A stretch of DNA of 64,000 bases from Chitiniphilus eburneus (GTDB lineage Bacteria > Pseudomonadota > Gammaproteobacteria > Burkholderiales > Chitinibacteraceae): NCBI RefSeq assembly GCF_005048205.1, contig NZ_SUMF01000015.1, positions 17,916-81,915 of the forward strand, read 5' to 3'. Below the pieces are notes generated by a model that had not been told where the DNA came from, did not search any database, and worked only from the letters and a program-made list of their open reading frames with translations. Below are positions 16,659-25,694 of this stretch, in pieces; the stretch's first letter is position 1; every line of letters begins with the position of its first letter. A program made the translations under genes and the position numbers.

Positions 16659-18004
16659 GCACCGTTGCCCGTATCTCCCGCGTATTGCTGGTCGCCAGCC
16701 TGCTTGCCGCGCTGCGAGTGCAGGCCGAGCCGGTGATCGGCGTGGCGCCGTTGTCGGTAGGGTCCGCCGCGCGCCAGCAGGCGTTGGACGACGCCCTGGC
16801 CAACGCCGCGCTCGCCAACGGGGTCCAGGTCTACGCGATGGACCAGAGCGACAACGGCCGCCTGGCGCAGAGCGGGCAACTGCGCCCCACGCGCACGCCG
16901 ACCAGCTACCGTGTCTTGCGCGAGTGGCAGGGCAACGGGCTGTACCATATCGAGATCGACCCACGCTTCGACGCGCCGCCCAAGGCGCTACCGGTGGTGG
17001 CTGCCACCGCATCGGCCGCCGTACCCGCCGCAACCGACCCGGCCCCCACGCCGGCCGCCGCAGCGCAGACTCCGGTGGCACAGGGTTGCAACGATCCCTA
17101 CAAGCGCAAGGTGCTGGTCACGCCCTTCAGCATCCGCCAGCCCAGCCAGTCCAGCGATGTGGGGCAGTTCCAGATCGGCTTGCAGGCGGGCCTGACCAGT
17201 CGGCTGGCCGATGTCGGCCTGTTTTCGCAGCGGGGTGCCAACGACATTCCGTTCACCATCGATCCCGGCCTGTCCGATCTACGGCAGCAACCCGAGCACG
17301 TGCGCCGCATGGCGCGGCGGCAAGGGGTGCAGTTCGTGGTGTCGGGCATCGTCAACGACACCCGCGCCGAAGGTGAGCGCTACACCTACTCGCTGGGCGC
17401 CAACGACGTGAAGCAGGGCGAGCGCAAGGCGTCTATCGCGATTCCGCTGATCGATTTCTTCGCGCCCGGCATCAAGGCCGTACCGCGCCTGCGGCGCTTC
17501 GACGTGGAGTTGTTGCTGTTCGACGGCATCTCGGGGGCGCTGATCGAGCGTAGGCGTTTCGATGCCAGTACCGGCGGCACGGTGACCTTTGCCGCGGACG
17601 AGCAGTTCGGCAGCGGCAGCTTCTTCGCCACCGACTATGGCGCACTGGTGAGCAAACAGATGGACGCGATGGCCAGAGCGGCGGCTGAACAGCTTTCTTG
17701 CCTGCCGTTCTCGGCGCGCGTGGTACGGGTCGAGCATGGCCAGGCGTATCTGGACGCGGGTAGCCTGTCCGGCCTGATGCCGGGCGATCGCCTGCAACGC
17801 TATCGGCTCAAGCCCGGTTCGCAGCCGGTGGATGGCCTGGTGGAAGGCGAGATGCTGCGCATGGGACAGCCGGAGGAACTGGCCGGCACGCTGACGGTGG
17901 TGCAGGTCCAGCCCCTGTTCGCCATCGCCGTGGCCGATCAGGGAGTGCCGGAACCTGGCGACTATGCGCGCAGTGGCGGCCGTGGCCGTCCGGCTCGCCG
18001 CTGA
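16655..18004 (+). CDS. flgT: FlgT-like flagellar H-ring protein
   Basis: This 449-residue periplasmic protein starts with a signal peptide (VLLVASLLAALRVQA). The N-terminal domain (ARQQALDDALANAALANGVQV) is followed by a Pro/Ala linker near residues 115-145, then a middle domain (KRKVLVTPFSIRQPSQSSDVG) and a C-terminal domain (GQAYLDAGSLSGLMPGDRLQRYRL). That matches the three-part architecture of Vibrio FlgT. FlgT builds the H-ring around the LP ring and helps retain stator units. The gene overlaps flgP by 4 nt (ATGA). Neither of the divergent or convergent neighbours is flagellar, so this is a detached flagellar pair; the flagellin gene lies 6.4 kb away. Confidence 0.85.
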   Translation: MSTVARISRVLLVASLLAALRVQAEPVIGVAPLSVGSAARQQALDDALANAALANGVQVYAMDQSDNGRLAQSGQLRPTRTPTSYRVLREWQGNGLYHIEIDPRFDAPPKALPVVAATASAAVPAATDPAPTPAAAAQTPVAQGCNDPYKRKVLVTPFSIRQPSQSSDVGQFQIGLQAGLTSRLADVGLFSQRGANDIPFTIDPGLSDLRQQPEHVRRMARRQGVQFVVSGIVNDTRAEGERYTYSLGANDVKQGERKASIAIPLIDFFAPGIKAVPRLRRFDVELLLFDGISGALIERRRFDASTGGTVTFAADEQFGSGSFFATDYGALVSKQMDAMARAAAEQLSCLPFSARVVRVEHGQAYLDAGSLSGLMPGDRLQRYRLKPGSQPVDGLVEGEMLRMGQPEELAGTLTVVQVQPLFAIAVADQGVPEPGDYARSGGRGRPARR

Positions 18005-18060
18005 GGTGGTGGCCGACCGCTACGGCGGCGGCGCGCTGCTCCTGCCGGCACGGCGCCGGA

Positions 18061-18759
18061 TCAGCACTTGGTTTCGTCGAGCTGGGCACCGCGCAACTGG
18101 CCGCTGGTGCGCGTGAGCGCCGCGCGCTGGGCCTCGGTCACGTCGCGCAGGACGAAGCTGGCGGGGCGCAACGTATCGTCGCGCTCCCGCACCACTGCCG
18201 AGCGCACACCCTGGTCGCGCAGCATCGTCAGACGTCGCTCCGCCGCGTCGCGCGTGGAATAGACTCCCAGCGACACGGCGTTCTGCCAGCGACCGCCGTT
18301 GTTCACCACAAAATAATCCTCGATGCCCAGCGACTCCAGCTCGGCCGCCTTCTTCTTGGCGTCGTCCAGTGTTTGCTGCGGCGGAATGTAGACCCACACC
18401 TTGGCCTGCTCGGCGCTTTGCACGGCCTGCACGGTTACACCGAGTGCACGCAGCCGATTGCTGGCGATTTCCGCCTGTTCGGCGGACGGCACGATCCAGC
18501 GCAGGCAGACACGCGGCCCGGCTGCCACGACGGCGGTCGGGACAGTCGTCGGGGTGGGGGTGGGCTCCACGGCAGAGGCTGCCTGGGGCTGCGGGGTTGG
18601 CAACGCGGCGGGCGTGATGGTGCTTGCATCGACGATGCGCACCTGTTCCGCCTTGATTTCCGGACTGGCGACCACCACCGGCGTCGTGTCCGGTTGCAGC
18701 CGGTCGTAGGCGAAGAAGGCGGCGTTGGCCAGTACCAGCAGGACGACGAGCCATTTCAT
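18061..18759 (-). CDS. SPOR-domain membrane protein
   Basis: This 232-residue protein has one N-terminal membrane segment (WLVVLLVLANAAFFAYDRL) and a Pro/Thr/Ala-rich periplasmic linker to ~80. Its C-terminal half resembles a SPOR fold (VYIPPQQTLDDAKKKAAELES, AVSLGVYSTRDAAERRLTML). SPOR domains bind denuded glycan strands at division septa. It overlaps coaX by 4 nt and ends the birA-coaX-SPOR operon, an arrangement seen in related genomes. A specific partner cannot be named; a division or cell-envelope role is the family expectation. Confidence 0.82.
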   Translation of the reverse strand: MKWLVVLLVLANAAFFAYDRLQPDTTPVVVASPEIKAEQVRIVDASTITPAALPTPQPQAASAVEPTPTPTTVPTAVVAAGPRVCLRWIVPSAEQAEIASNRLRALGVTVQAVQSAEQAKVWVYIPPQQTLDDAKKKAAELESLGIEDYFVVNNGGRWQNAVSLGVYSTRDAAERRLTMLRDQGVRSAVVRERDDTLRPASFVLRDVTEAQRAALTRTSGQLRGAQLDETKC

Positions 18760-19502
18760 ATCGCGGGTTCTCCAGAAGCGAAGGCAAGGGCGGCCAGCCC
18801 TTGCAGAACGAGATCGTGGGCGATGCACGACGGCCGGCCCAGGCGTTCGGACAACAAGGGCGCATCGCCACCGGCCAGCAGCACCAGTGGATCTTCGCCG
18901 CGCATCTCCAGCCGGTCGAACAACGCGGCGACGCTGGCGGTCAGCGCCGTCAGCACGCCGGTTTCGATGGCGTCCTCGGTCGAAGTGGGAAAGTCGTGGA
19001 AATGCCCGTCGGCGAACGGCAGCCGTGCCGTGCCGGCCGCCAGCGACGTTTTCATCATGCGATACCCAGGCAGGATCATCCCGCCCAGGAATGTGCCGTC
19101 GGCGGTCAGGCCATCGATGGTTAGCGCGGTGCCGGCGCTGGCGATCACCAGCGCGCGGCCAGGATAGCGCGCGCGCGCGCCCAGCACGGCGGCCCAGCGA
19201 TCCGGCCCTTGCTGCGACAGCTTGCGATAGCGGTTGACCACGCCCATTGCCTCGGCGCTTGGCGCCAGCCAGTTGATGTCGCGGCCCCAGGTCACGCGAC
19301 AGAACGCATCCAGCGCCTGGCGCAGCGTTTCCGTGCCGACGCAGCAACCATGGATCGCGTCGGGCGCTGTGATCGCGCGCAAGGCGTCGAACAGCGCTTC
19401 CAGTTCATCGGGCATGGCATGGCCGTTGCCGTGCCAGGAAAAGATGTCCGAAGCCAGCGCCCACTTCAGTCGGGTATTGCCAAGGTCGAGAAACAGATGC
19501 AT
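18756..19502 (-). CDS. coaX: Type III pantothenate kinase
   Basis: This 248-residue ASKHA-fold enzyme phosphorylates pantothenate in the first step of CoA synthesis and, unlike CoaA, is not inhibited by CoA. Motifs: FLDLGNTRLKWAL (phosphate 1, N-terminal), QGPDRWAAVLGARARYPGRA, IASAGTALTID (phosphate 2) and FLGGMILPGYRMM, with LLAGGDAPLL near the end. The ATG at 19502 begins directly at the fold. It lies 49 bp downstream of birA in the standard birA-coaX order, linking biotin and CoA metabolism. Confidence 0.95.
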   Translation of the reverse strand: MHLFLDLGNTRLKWALASDIFSWHGNGHAMPDELEALFDALRAITAPDAIHGCCVGTETLRQALDAFCRVTWGRDINWLAPSAEAMGVVNRYRKLSQQGPDRWAAVLGARARYPGRALVIASAGTALTIDGLTADGTFLGGMILPGYRMMKTSLAAGTARLPFADGHFHDFPTSTEDAIETGVLTALTASVAALFDRLEMRGEDPLVLLAGGDAPLLSERLGRPSCIAHDLVLQGLAALAFASGEPAI

Positions 19503-19551
19503 CGCTAGATCCCGGTGCCGGATGGAACGCGGCGTAAAAGGCGGGCGCGGC

Positions 19552-20508
19552 TCAATGGGCCGCTCGCAGGCTCAGATCGCCACTGTGGACCACTTCTTCG
19601 CCATGCGCGCTGCGAAAAAGCAAAGCGCCATCGTCGGTCACGCCGGCAGCGATGCCGATACGTACCTGACCGCTCGGCGCTACCAGCCGCACCGCCTTGC
19701 CCTGCCAGGCATGGTGAGCTTCCCAGCGGGCACGGAAATCGGCAAAACCGTGCGCGGCAAAGTGGGTCAGCGCCTGTTCCAGTTCACCCAGCAGGCGGCC
19801 CAGCAAGGCGTTGCGTGAAATGGTCAGCCCTTGCACGGCCAGCCCACCTACCCGCTGGTCCGCGACTTCCGGCTCCGACAGGTTGAGCCCGATGCCGATG
19901 ATCGCATTGACCGGCCCCATCGCGTCGCCGGCGACCTCGATCAGGATGCCACCCGCCTTGGCGTCGCCATCGGCGGTACGCAGCAACAGGTCGTTGGGCC
20001 ATTTCAATCCGACCCCTTCGACCCCGGCCGCGGCGACCGTTTCGGCCACCACGGTACCGACCGCCAGCGGCAAGCCTGCCAGCGTGGCCGCGCCGCCGGG
20101 AAACTGCCAGCACAGCGAGAACAGCAGCGAACCGCCCAGCCTGGCTTGCCAGCGGCGCCCCATGCGACCGCGCCCGCCATCCTGCCACTCCGCCGCCAGG
20201 ACCTTGCCGTGGCCCGGCTCCAGCAGCAGGCGGCGGTTGGTCGAATCGGTGCGTTGCGCCAGTTCGAGGTTCAGGCGGGAGTGCGTGGGCAGTACGGCCC
20301 GGATGAGCGTGCTGTCCAGCCAGTCGATGGGCTGGTCCAGCCGATAGCCCACGCCATGCCTGCGCTCCAGCCGGACGCCGTAGTTTTCGGCTTCGGCGAG
20401 CGCGGCGGAAACCGAGGCGCGCGACAAGGACAACTGTTCGGCAATGCTGGCGCCAGAGGTGAACTGATCGGCGGAAAGGAAGCGCAGGCAGGCGAGGGTA
20501 TGCGACAT
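19552..20508 (-). CDS. birA: Bifunctional biotin-protein ligase / biotin operon repressor
   Basis: This 318-residue BirA activates biotin to biotinyl-AMP and transfers it to a lysine of the biotin carboxyl carrier protein. The N-terminal 60 residues form a winged helix-turn-helix (SGASIAEQLSLSRASVSAALAEAEN), so it can also act as a repressor. The catalytic domain has the GRGRMGRRW loop, GLKWPNDLLL and a C-terminal SH3-like segment. The start at 20508 (MSHTLACLRFLSADQ) is chosen because the upstream extension is low-complexity. It heads the birA-coaX-SPOR operon. No bio genes are in the window. Confidence 0.94.
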   Translation of the reverse strand: MSHTLACLRFLSADQFTSGASIAEQLSLSRASVSAALAEAENYGVRLERRHGVGYRLDQPIDWLDSTLIRAVLPTHSRLNLELAQRTDSTNRRLLLEPGHGKVLAAEWQDGGRGRMGRRWQARLGGSLLFSLCWQFPGGAATLAGLPLAVGTVVAETVAAAGVEGVGLKWPNDLLLRTADGDAKAGGILIEVAGDAMGPVNAIIGIGLNLSEPEVADQRVGGLAVQGLTISRNALLGRLLGELEQALTHFAAHGFADFRARWEAHHAWQGKAVRLVAPSGQVRIGIAAGVTDDGALLFRSAHGEEVVHSGDLSLRAAH

Positions 20509-20679
20509 GGCGGCGATTGTAGCCGGAGGGCGGATGATCCGTGTATTGCGGCGCTGACGCAGTGTGGCGCCCACGCTGCGGGCCGGCGCGGGGGCTGGCG
20601 GCGGATGAGGCGGTCGATCGGACTGCCCCCTGGGCGCTAAGCGATGCCTGGTGCGTCCGGGGGCCTGTGTGTGTAGCGA

Positions 20680-21234
20680 CTATGCGGCGGTGGATTCGCC
20701 GCCCAGGCTCTCGATCACATGGTTCTGATTGGTATAGATGCAGATGTCGCCCGCGATCTCCAGCGCTTTCTTGATGATGGTTTCAGGTGGCAGGTCGGTG
20801 TTTTCCTGCAAGGCGCGCGCTGCGGCCTGGGCGAAGGCGCCGCCGGAGCCGATGGCGGCGATGCCCTCCTCCGGTTCCAGTACATCGCCGTTGCCGGTGA
20901 TGACCAGCGTGGCGGTTTCGTCGGCAACGATCAGCATGGCTTCCAGGCGGCGCAGCATGCGGTCGGTGCGCCAGTCCTTGGCCAGTTCCACCGCCGCGCG
21001 GGTCAGGTGGCCCTGGTGCTTTTCCAGCTTGGCTTCGAAGCGCTCGAACAGCGTGAAGGCATCGGCGGTGCCGCCGGCGAAGCCGACGATCACGCGATCG
21101 TGATAAAGCTTGCGCACCTTGCGCGCGGTGCCCTTGATGACCACGTTGCCCAGCGTGACCTGGCCGTCGCCGCCCACGGCGACATGACGCCCCTGGCGCA
21201 CGGAGACGATGGTGGTGCCGTCGAATTGCTGCAT
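20680..21234 (-). CDS. hslV: ATP-dependent protease subunit HslV
   Basis: This 184-residue proteasome-like peptidase has the HslV N-terminus [13 protein letters not shown]; the propeptide is removed to expose Thr7 as nucleophile. Downstream segments ([65 protein letters not shown]) cover the full length. HslV degrades proteins only with the HslU unfoldase. In most proteobacteria hslU follows immediately, but here the next gene downstream is birA and no hslU is present. GAGGG lies about 8 nt before the ATG. A STAS protein gene lies 105 bp upstream on the same strand. Confidence 0.95.
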   Translation of the reverse strand: MQQFDGTTIVSVRQGRHVAVGGDGQVTLGNVVIKGTARKVRKLYHDRVIVGFAGGTADAFTLFERFEAKLEKHQGHLTRAAVELAKDWRTDRMLRRLEAMLIVADETATLVITGNGDVLEPEEGIAAIGSGGAFAQAAARALQENTDLPPETIIKKALEIAGDICIYTNQNHVIESLGGESTAA

Positions 21235-21339
21235 GGGAAGCCCTCTACGAATGATATCGGGCAGGTGGGGGCGCGATGGAGGGAATCAAGCGGGATGCTC
21301 CCTCGCCGGCCGGGATGAGCCCGGCCGGTTCGCGCCAGC

Positions 21340-22521
21340 TCAGGGGCGCTGGTGGCTATAGCGCAGTTCGACCAGCTCGCTGATACCCAGCAGGTGCAGC
21401 AGGCCGCTGACCAGTTCATTCGGGTCCAGGATCGCCAGCGCGTGGCCCTGCTGCATCAGTTCCATGCACAGGTTGAGCAACTGGCCGGCGGTTTCGAAGT
21501 CCACGCGGCGCACACCCTTGAAATCCAGCACCGGTTGCGGATGCTGCGCGGCGAACTCGCGGATCGCGGCCAGGTCGCCGGCGGCACCGCCCACCAGGTC
21601 GCCGGAAAGCGCCAGCTGATCCGGCGCGCTGCGGCTGGGCGTCGGCGTGGTGGCGGCGGGCTGTTGCGCGGCCTTTTTCTGCTCCGGGCTGGGCGCCAGC
21701 TTGGCATCCCACGAGGGGGGCGACACTTCGAAGGTGACGGCGTAGACGATGGCCAGGTTGTCGAACGCATCCTGGTCGCCGGTGCTTTGCATCACTTCCA
21801 TCAGCAGCAGCCAGAACGGTGCTTCGGCCGGGATCTTGCGGCTGGGCTCGATCTTGCCGCGCAGTAGCTCGATGAAGCTGTCCGCGCCCAGGATCTGAAG
21901 GCGGGTCTGGGTCTTGCGCGCGCGGGACCAGCAGGCGAGCAGCTCGGCGGCGCCCACGCTGTCGATATCGGTCACGCGGGCGAAGTCGGTGCGGACCACT
22001 GCGCCTTTCTCACAGGCCTTGATCAGCTTGGCGGCCTCTTTGTCGCCCACGTCCGCCTTCACCTGCGCGGGGAAGGCCACATAGGCGCTGCCGGCGGCCT
22101 CGGCCACTGCCGCACGTGGCAGCTCGCGCCAGACCGGTGGCGAGACTTCGAACTCGACGACGTATTGCAATGCCAGTTCGTCGTACGCCGCGCGGTCGCC
22201 CAGTTGCTGGTAAAGCTCGAACAACAGGTGCCAGGTTTCGTGGCGGCGCGTGCCCAGGACGGTGGGCAGGATGCCCTTGAGCGCCTCGCTGGCGGCTTCG
22301 GCCTGATTGTTGGCATACAACACCACGGCCTCTTCCTCGGCGGGCGTGAGGTGGGCGCCGATGTCCTCGATCTCGATGGACAATTCCTGGAGGTTATAGG
22401 CAGGGGGCTCCCCTGCGGACGGCTTGGCCTCCGGGGCGGGGGTGGGTGCCGGCTTGGGGCCCGCTTTCGGGGCCTCTGGCTTTTCCGGCTCGTTGTCTTT
22501 CTTGCGGAAGAAGGAGAACAC
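21340..22521 (-). CDS. Cytoplasmic protein with two STAS-like domains
   Basis: This ~393-residue protein opens VFSFFRKKDNEPEKPEAP, then a Pro/Lys-rich linker to ~50 and a helical region. Two segments resemble STAS domains: VVRTDFARVTDIDSVGAAELL followed by QILGADSFIELL, and LDFKGVRRVDFETAGQLLNL followed by AILDPNELVSGLLHLLGI. STAS domains mediate protein-protein regulation, as in anti-sigma factor antagonists. The phosphorylatable Ser is not in a canonical DS position, so phosphoregulation is uncertain. The GTG at 22521 is chosen because AAGG lies 6 nt upstream. It is followed by hslV on the same strand and may be co-transcribed. Function unknown. Confidence 0.72.
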   Translation of the reverse strand: MFSFFRKKDNEPEKPEAPKAGPKPAPTPAPEAKPSAGEPPAYNLQELSIEIEDIGAHLTPAEEEAVVLYANNQAEAASEALKGILPTVLGTRRHETWHLLFELYQQLGDRAAYDELALQYVVEFEVSPPVWRELPRAAVAEAAGSAYVAFPAQVKADVGDKEAAKLIKACEKGAVVRTDFARVTDIDSVGAAELLACWSRARKTQTRLQILGADSFIELLRGKIEPSRKIPAEAPFWLLLMEVMQSTGDQDAFDNLAIVYAVTFEVSPPSWDAKLAPSPEQKKAAQQPAATTPTPSRSAPDQLALSGDLVGGAAGDLAAIREFAAQHPQPVLDFKGVRRVDFETAGQLLNLCMELMQQGHALAILDPNELVSGLLHLLGISELVELRYSHQRP

Positions 22522-22635
22522 GGTAGACCTTGGCACACGTCGCCGCGCACCTGTTCATGTGGATCGAATCCCGGATTGTAAGGCGTTTGCCGCGCCGACT
22601 CAAAGCTGCCGGACCGATGAACTGTCCCTCGATTG

Positions 22636-22684
22636 CCTATCACACATGGGGACACCCGATGGGTGCCGCTGCTTATGTGATAGG
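22636..22684. repeat. Nested inverted repeats downstream of the exporter operon
   Basis: CCTATCACA (22636-22644) and TGTGATAGG (22676-22684) are perfect complements. They enclose a second hairpin, CACCC-GAT-GGGTG (22653-22665). There is no T run. The structure lies in the 272-bp gap between the outer-membrane factor stop and the STAS gene start, and may act as an end-of-operon structure or protein site. Confidence 0.5.
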
Positions 22685-22793
22685 TGGCATTTATCGCCGT
22701 GTCACGGAGCGATTTGTAGTCGCGAGACCGGTAATGCGTCGGTCGGGTTGCTCCGCATGCCGCGCCAATGCTGGCAATGGCCCTTGCTTGGCA

Positions 22794-24266
22794 TCACCGA
22801 GCAGCACTCGCGGCTGGTGCGATATCGGTATCGATCCAGCCGCCACCCAGCGCTTGCAGCAGTGCCGCGGTGTCGGCGTAACGATCCGCGCGCGCCGCTT
22901 GCGCGTCCAGCGCGGTTTGCAATGTTTGACGTTCCGCGTCCAGCACCGACAGCCGGCTGATGCCGCCCAGCGCCAGTCGCCGGGTGGCGATGTCGCGGTA
23001 TGCCACCGCGTCGTCGGCGGCGTTGGCGCGGGCGTGCAGCAGGGATGCATCCATGTGCAGGGCATGCAGCGCGTCGGCCACCTGTTGCAGGCCTGTGAGC
23101 ACGGTTTGCCGATAGGTCGCTTCCGCAGCGCGTAGCGCGGCTTCGGCGCCGCGCTTTTGCGCGCGCAGCGCGCCGCCGTGGAACAACGGTTGTACCAACC
23201 CGGCACCCAGTTTCCAGGCGTTGAAGCTTTCCAGCAGGCGGCTGCTTTCCAGTTGATCGGTGCCGAGGCTGCCGCTGAGGGTCAGGCGTGGATACAGGTT
23301 GGCGGTGGCGACGCCCACCTCGGCGGTCGCGCCGGCCAGCAGCGCTTCGGCAGCCCGGATATCAGGACGGCGGCGCGCCAGCTCGGCGGGAACCCGCCAG
23401 GGCAGTTGGGTGGGCAGGCGCAGTTCATCCAGGCGTGGCAGCGGTGGCAGCCCGTCGCCGGGGGCGTGCCCGAGGTAGACGGCCAGTTGATGACGCAACG
23501 CGGCGTGTTGCTGCCGCAACGGTGGCAGCAATGCCTCGGTCTGCATGACCAGGGTGCGCTGGCCGAGCAGATCCTGCCGCGACACGCCGCCTTGCCGTTC
23601 CTGTTGACTGGTGATGTCCAGTTGCTGGCGTTGTGCGGCCAGCAGCGCCTCGGTGAGGGCGATACGATCCGCCAGCGCTGCTTCACGGATGACGCTGACC
23701 GTGACATTGCCCGCCAGCGCCAGTCGAGCCGCTTCCAACTGGTAGCGCTGGTAGTCGGTGCGTGCCGCCAGCGATTCCAGCGCCCGTCGTTCGCCACCGA
23801 ACAGGTCCAGGGTGTACGAGACGTCGATCGACGCATGATAGAGCGTGAACGGCCCGAAGTTGCGCAGCGGCGGATCACCCGGCGCCGGGGTATTGATTTT
23901 CTCGCGGGTGGCGGCGAGGTTGGCATCTACCTGTGGCCATAATGTGCCGGCCTGCGCCGCATAGGCCGCGGCAGCCTGATCCAGTCGCGCCTGTGCTTCG
24001 TCGAGCGTGGGGCTGGCGGCCAGCGCCTGCGCTACCAGCGCATCCAGCCGGGACGAGCCGAACAGCGTCCACCATTGCTGCGGCAGCGCCTGCTGCTGGA
24101 AGAAGCGCTGGCTCACACCCTCCGCCTCACCCGTGGCATCGGGTAACGACGCTTCCGTGTAGCGCCCGGTTGCGGGCGGCGCGGGCGAACGGAAATCCGG
24201 CCCGACCGCACACCCCGCCAGCAGAGCCGCAAGGGCCACCCCATAGCCAGGTGACAGTGATCGCAT
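22794..24266 (-). CDS. NodT/TolC-type outer-membrane efflux lipoprotein
   Basis: This ~490-residue outer-membrane factor has a lipobox LLAGC (Cys ~19) followed by the NodT opening AVGPDFRSPAPP. The barrel/helix repeats include YTLDLFGGERRALESLAARTDYQ, ARRRPDIRAAEALLAGATAEVGVATANLYPRLTL and KLGAGLVQPLFHGG. It would form the trimeric exit duct of a tripartite exporter. It lies 288 bp downstream of an ABC permease gene in the TetR-led operon (TetR, periplasmic adaptor, ATPase, permease, outer-membrane factor). The start at 24266 (MRSLSPGYGVALAALLAGC) gives a proper lipoprotein signal; ATGs at 24272 and 24281 are alternatives. The intervening gap contains no gene. Confidence 0.92.
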   Translation of the reverse strand: MRSLSPGYGVALAALLAGCAVGPDFRSPAPPATGRYTEASLPDATGEAEGVSQRFFQQQALPQQWWTLFGSSRLDALVAQALAASPTLDEAQARLDQAAAAYAAQAGTLWPQVDANLAATREKINTPAPGDPPLRNFGPFTLYHASIDVSYTLDLFGGERRALESLAARTDYQRYQLEAARLALAGNVTVSVIREAALADRIALTEALLAAQRQQLDITSQQERQGGVSRQDLLGQRTLVMQTEALLPPLRQQHAALRHQLAVYLGHAPGDGLPPLPRLDELRLPTQLPWRVPAELARRRPDIRAAEALLAGATAEVGVATANLYPRLTLSGSLGTDQLESSRLLESFNAWKLGAGLVQPLFHGGALRAQKRGAEAALRAAEATYRQTVLTGLQQVADALHALHMDASLLHARANAADDAVAYRDIATRRLALGGISRLSVLDAERQTLQTALDAQAARADRYADTAALLQALGGGWIDTDIAPAASAAR

Positions 24267-24554
24267 GAACATTTCTCTCATCCGGAAACCCCGCGCAGCG
24301 AAGTGGTCAGGAACATTGGCCGGAGGCGTTCCAGGCGAAGCCAGGCGTCTTCGCGACAGCAACGTTGAGAAGGGCGCTTCATCACAGGCTTGGCCATCGC
24401 CATGACCATCGAGCAAAGCGAGGCCCCCTCGCGACGGCGAGGGCGGAGGAGCAGGAACCAACAAGCGCGAGACGTTCCCCGCACACCACCACTCTTGAGC
24501 CCCCGGCTGGGAGCTTGCCGCCACAAGCGCACCATAAGCCCTCACCTCAAGCCC

Positions 24555-25694
24555 CTAATCGAGCGTACGCCGATAGAAGCGCAGCGCGATGCCCATCACC
24601 ACCACCGGGAACAGCAGCAATGGCCAGATGCTGGGCCAGAGATCCGCCCAGCCGCTGCCTTTGAGCAGGATGCCCCGGATCAGCCGGTTGAAATGCGTCA
24701 ACGGCAGCACGTTGCCGATGTACTGCGCCCATTGGGGCATGCCCCGGAACGGGAACATGAAGCCCGAGAGCAGGATGTTCGGCAGGAAATAGAACATGGT
24801 GAGCTGCATGGCCTGGAGCTGGTTCTGCGCCAGCGACGACAGCGTGATGCCCACGGTGAGCGTGGCGGCGATGAACAGCAGCGCGGCGAGGTAGATGGCG
24901 ATCAGACTGCCGGCGAACGGCACCTGGAATACGAAGTACGCCGCCAGCAGGATGATGCTGGCCTGGATCAGCCCGATGGCGACGTAGGGCACGATCTTGC
25001 CGGTCATGACCTCGATCGGGCGCACGGGGGTGGCCAGCAGGTTTTCCATGGTGCCGCGCTCGCGTTCGCGGGTCATCGCCAGCCCGGTCATCATCACCAT
25101 GGTCATGGTGAGGATCACGCCCATCAGGCCGGGTACGGTGTTGAACTGTGCGTTGCCCTCGGGGTTGTACAGGCGATGCACGCGTACTTCGAAGGGGGGC
25201 TCGCCACCACGCAGCGTTGCCAGCGGGCCGGTGAGATCGCGTCGCGCCACGTACTGCCCCAGTTGCGCCACGGCGGACAACGCCATGCCGGTGGCCATCG
25301 GGTCGGTGGCGTCGGCCTCGACCAGCAGCGCCGGCTTGTCGCCGCGCAACAGGTCGCGGGTGAAGCCCGCCGGTACATTCAGTACGAACTGCACCTCGCC
25401 CCGCGCCAGCGCCGCGCGCCCTGCTTCTTCGCTCGGCAGTTCGCCGATGATGTCGAAATATTCGGAGTTCTTCATCGCCGCCACATAGCTACGGCTGAAC
25501 TCGCTGTGATCGGCAATGACCAGGGCGGTGGGCATGTGCTTCGGATCGGTGTTGATCGCGAAGCCGAACAGCGCGAGCTGGACGATGGGCAGACCGATGA
25601 TCATGCCGAAGGTGATGCGGTCGCGCCGCAGTTGCAGGAACTCCTTGAGGACCACGCTCCACCAGCGCGCCACGGAGAAACCGCGCCATTTCAT
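24555..25694 (-). CDS. ABC-2 type exporter permease (YbhS/YbhR/YhhJ-like)
   Basis: This 379-residue membrane subunit has an N-terminal transmembrane helix (TFGMIIGLPIVQLALFGFAI), a ~150-residue periplasmic loop, then five helices. These carry the family segments ERERGTMENLLATPV, YFLPNILLSGFMFPFRGMP and NVLPLTHFNRLIRGI. It would pair with the ATPase encoded by the overlapping gene (4-nt ATGA overlap). Related Ybh systems usually encode two permeases; only one is seen here, so a homodimer is likely. The substrate is unknown; drugs or hydrophobic compounds are the family expectation. Confidence 0.9.
   Translation of the reverse strand: MKWRGFSVARWWSVVLKEFLQLRRDRITFGMIIGLPIVQLALFGFAINTDPKHMPTALVIADHSEFSRSYVAAMKNSEYFDIIGELPSEEAGRAALARGEVQFVLNVPAGFTRDLLRGDKPALLVEADATDPMATGMALSAVAQLGQYVARRDLTGPLATLRGGEPPFEVRVHRLYNPEGNAQFNTVPGLMGVILTMTMVMMTGLAMTRERERGTMENLLATPVRPIEVMTGKIVPYVAIGLIQASIILLAAYFVFQVPFAGSLIAIYLAALLFIAATLTVGITLSSLAQNQLQAMQLTMFYFLPNILLSGFMFPFRGMPQWAQYIGNVLPLTHFNRLIRGILLKGSGWADLWPSIWPLLLFPVVVMGIALRFYRRTLD

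Noticed and set aside
22636..22684. CRP (cAMP receptor) site made of TCACA and TGTGA halves
   Set aside because: The half-sites are about 30 bp apart and in the outward order, not the N6 spacing of a CRP site.
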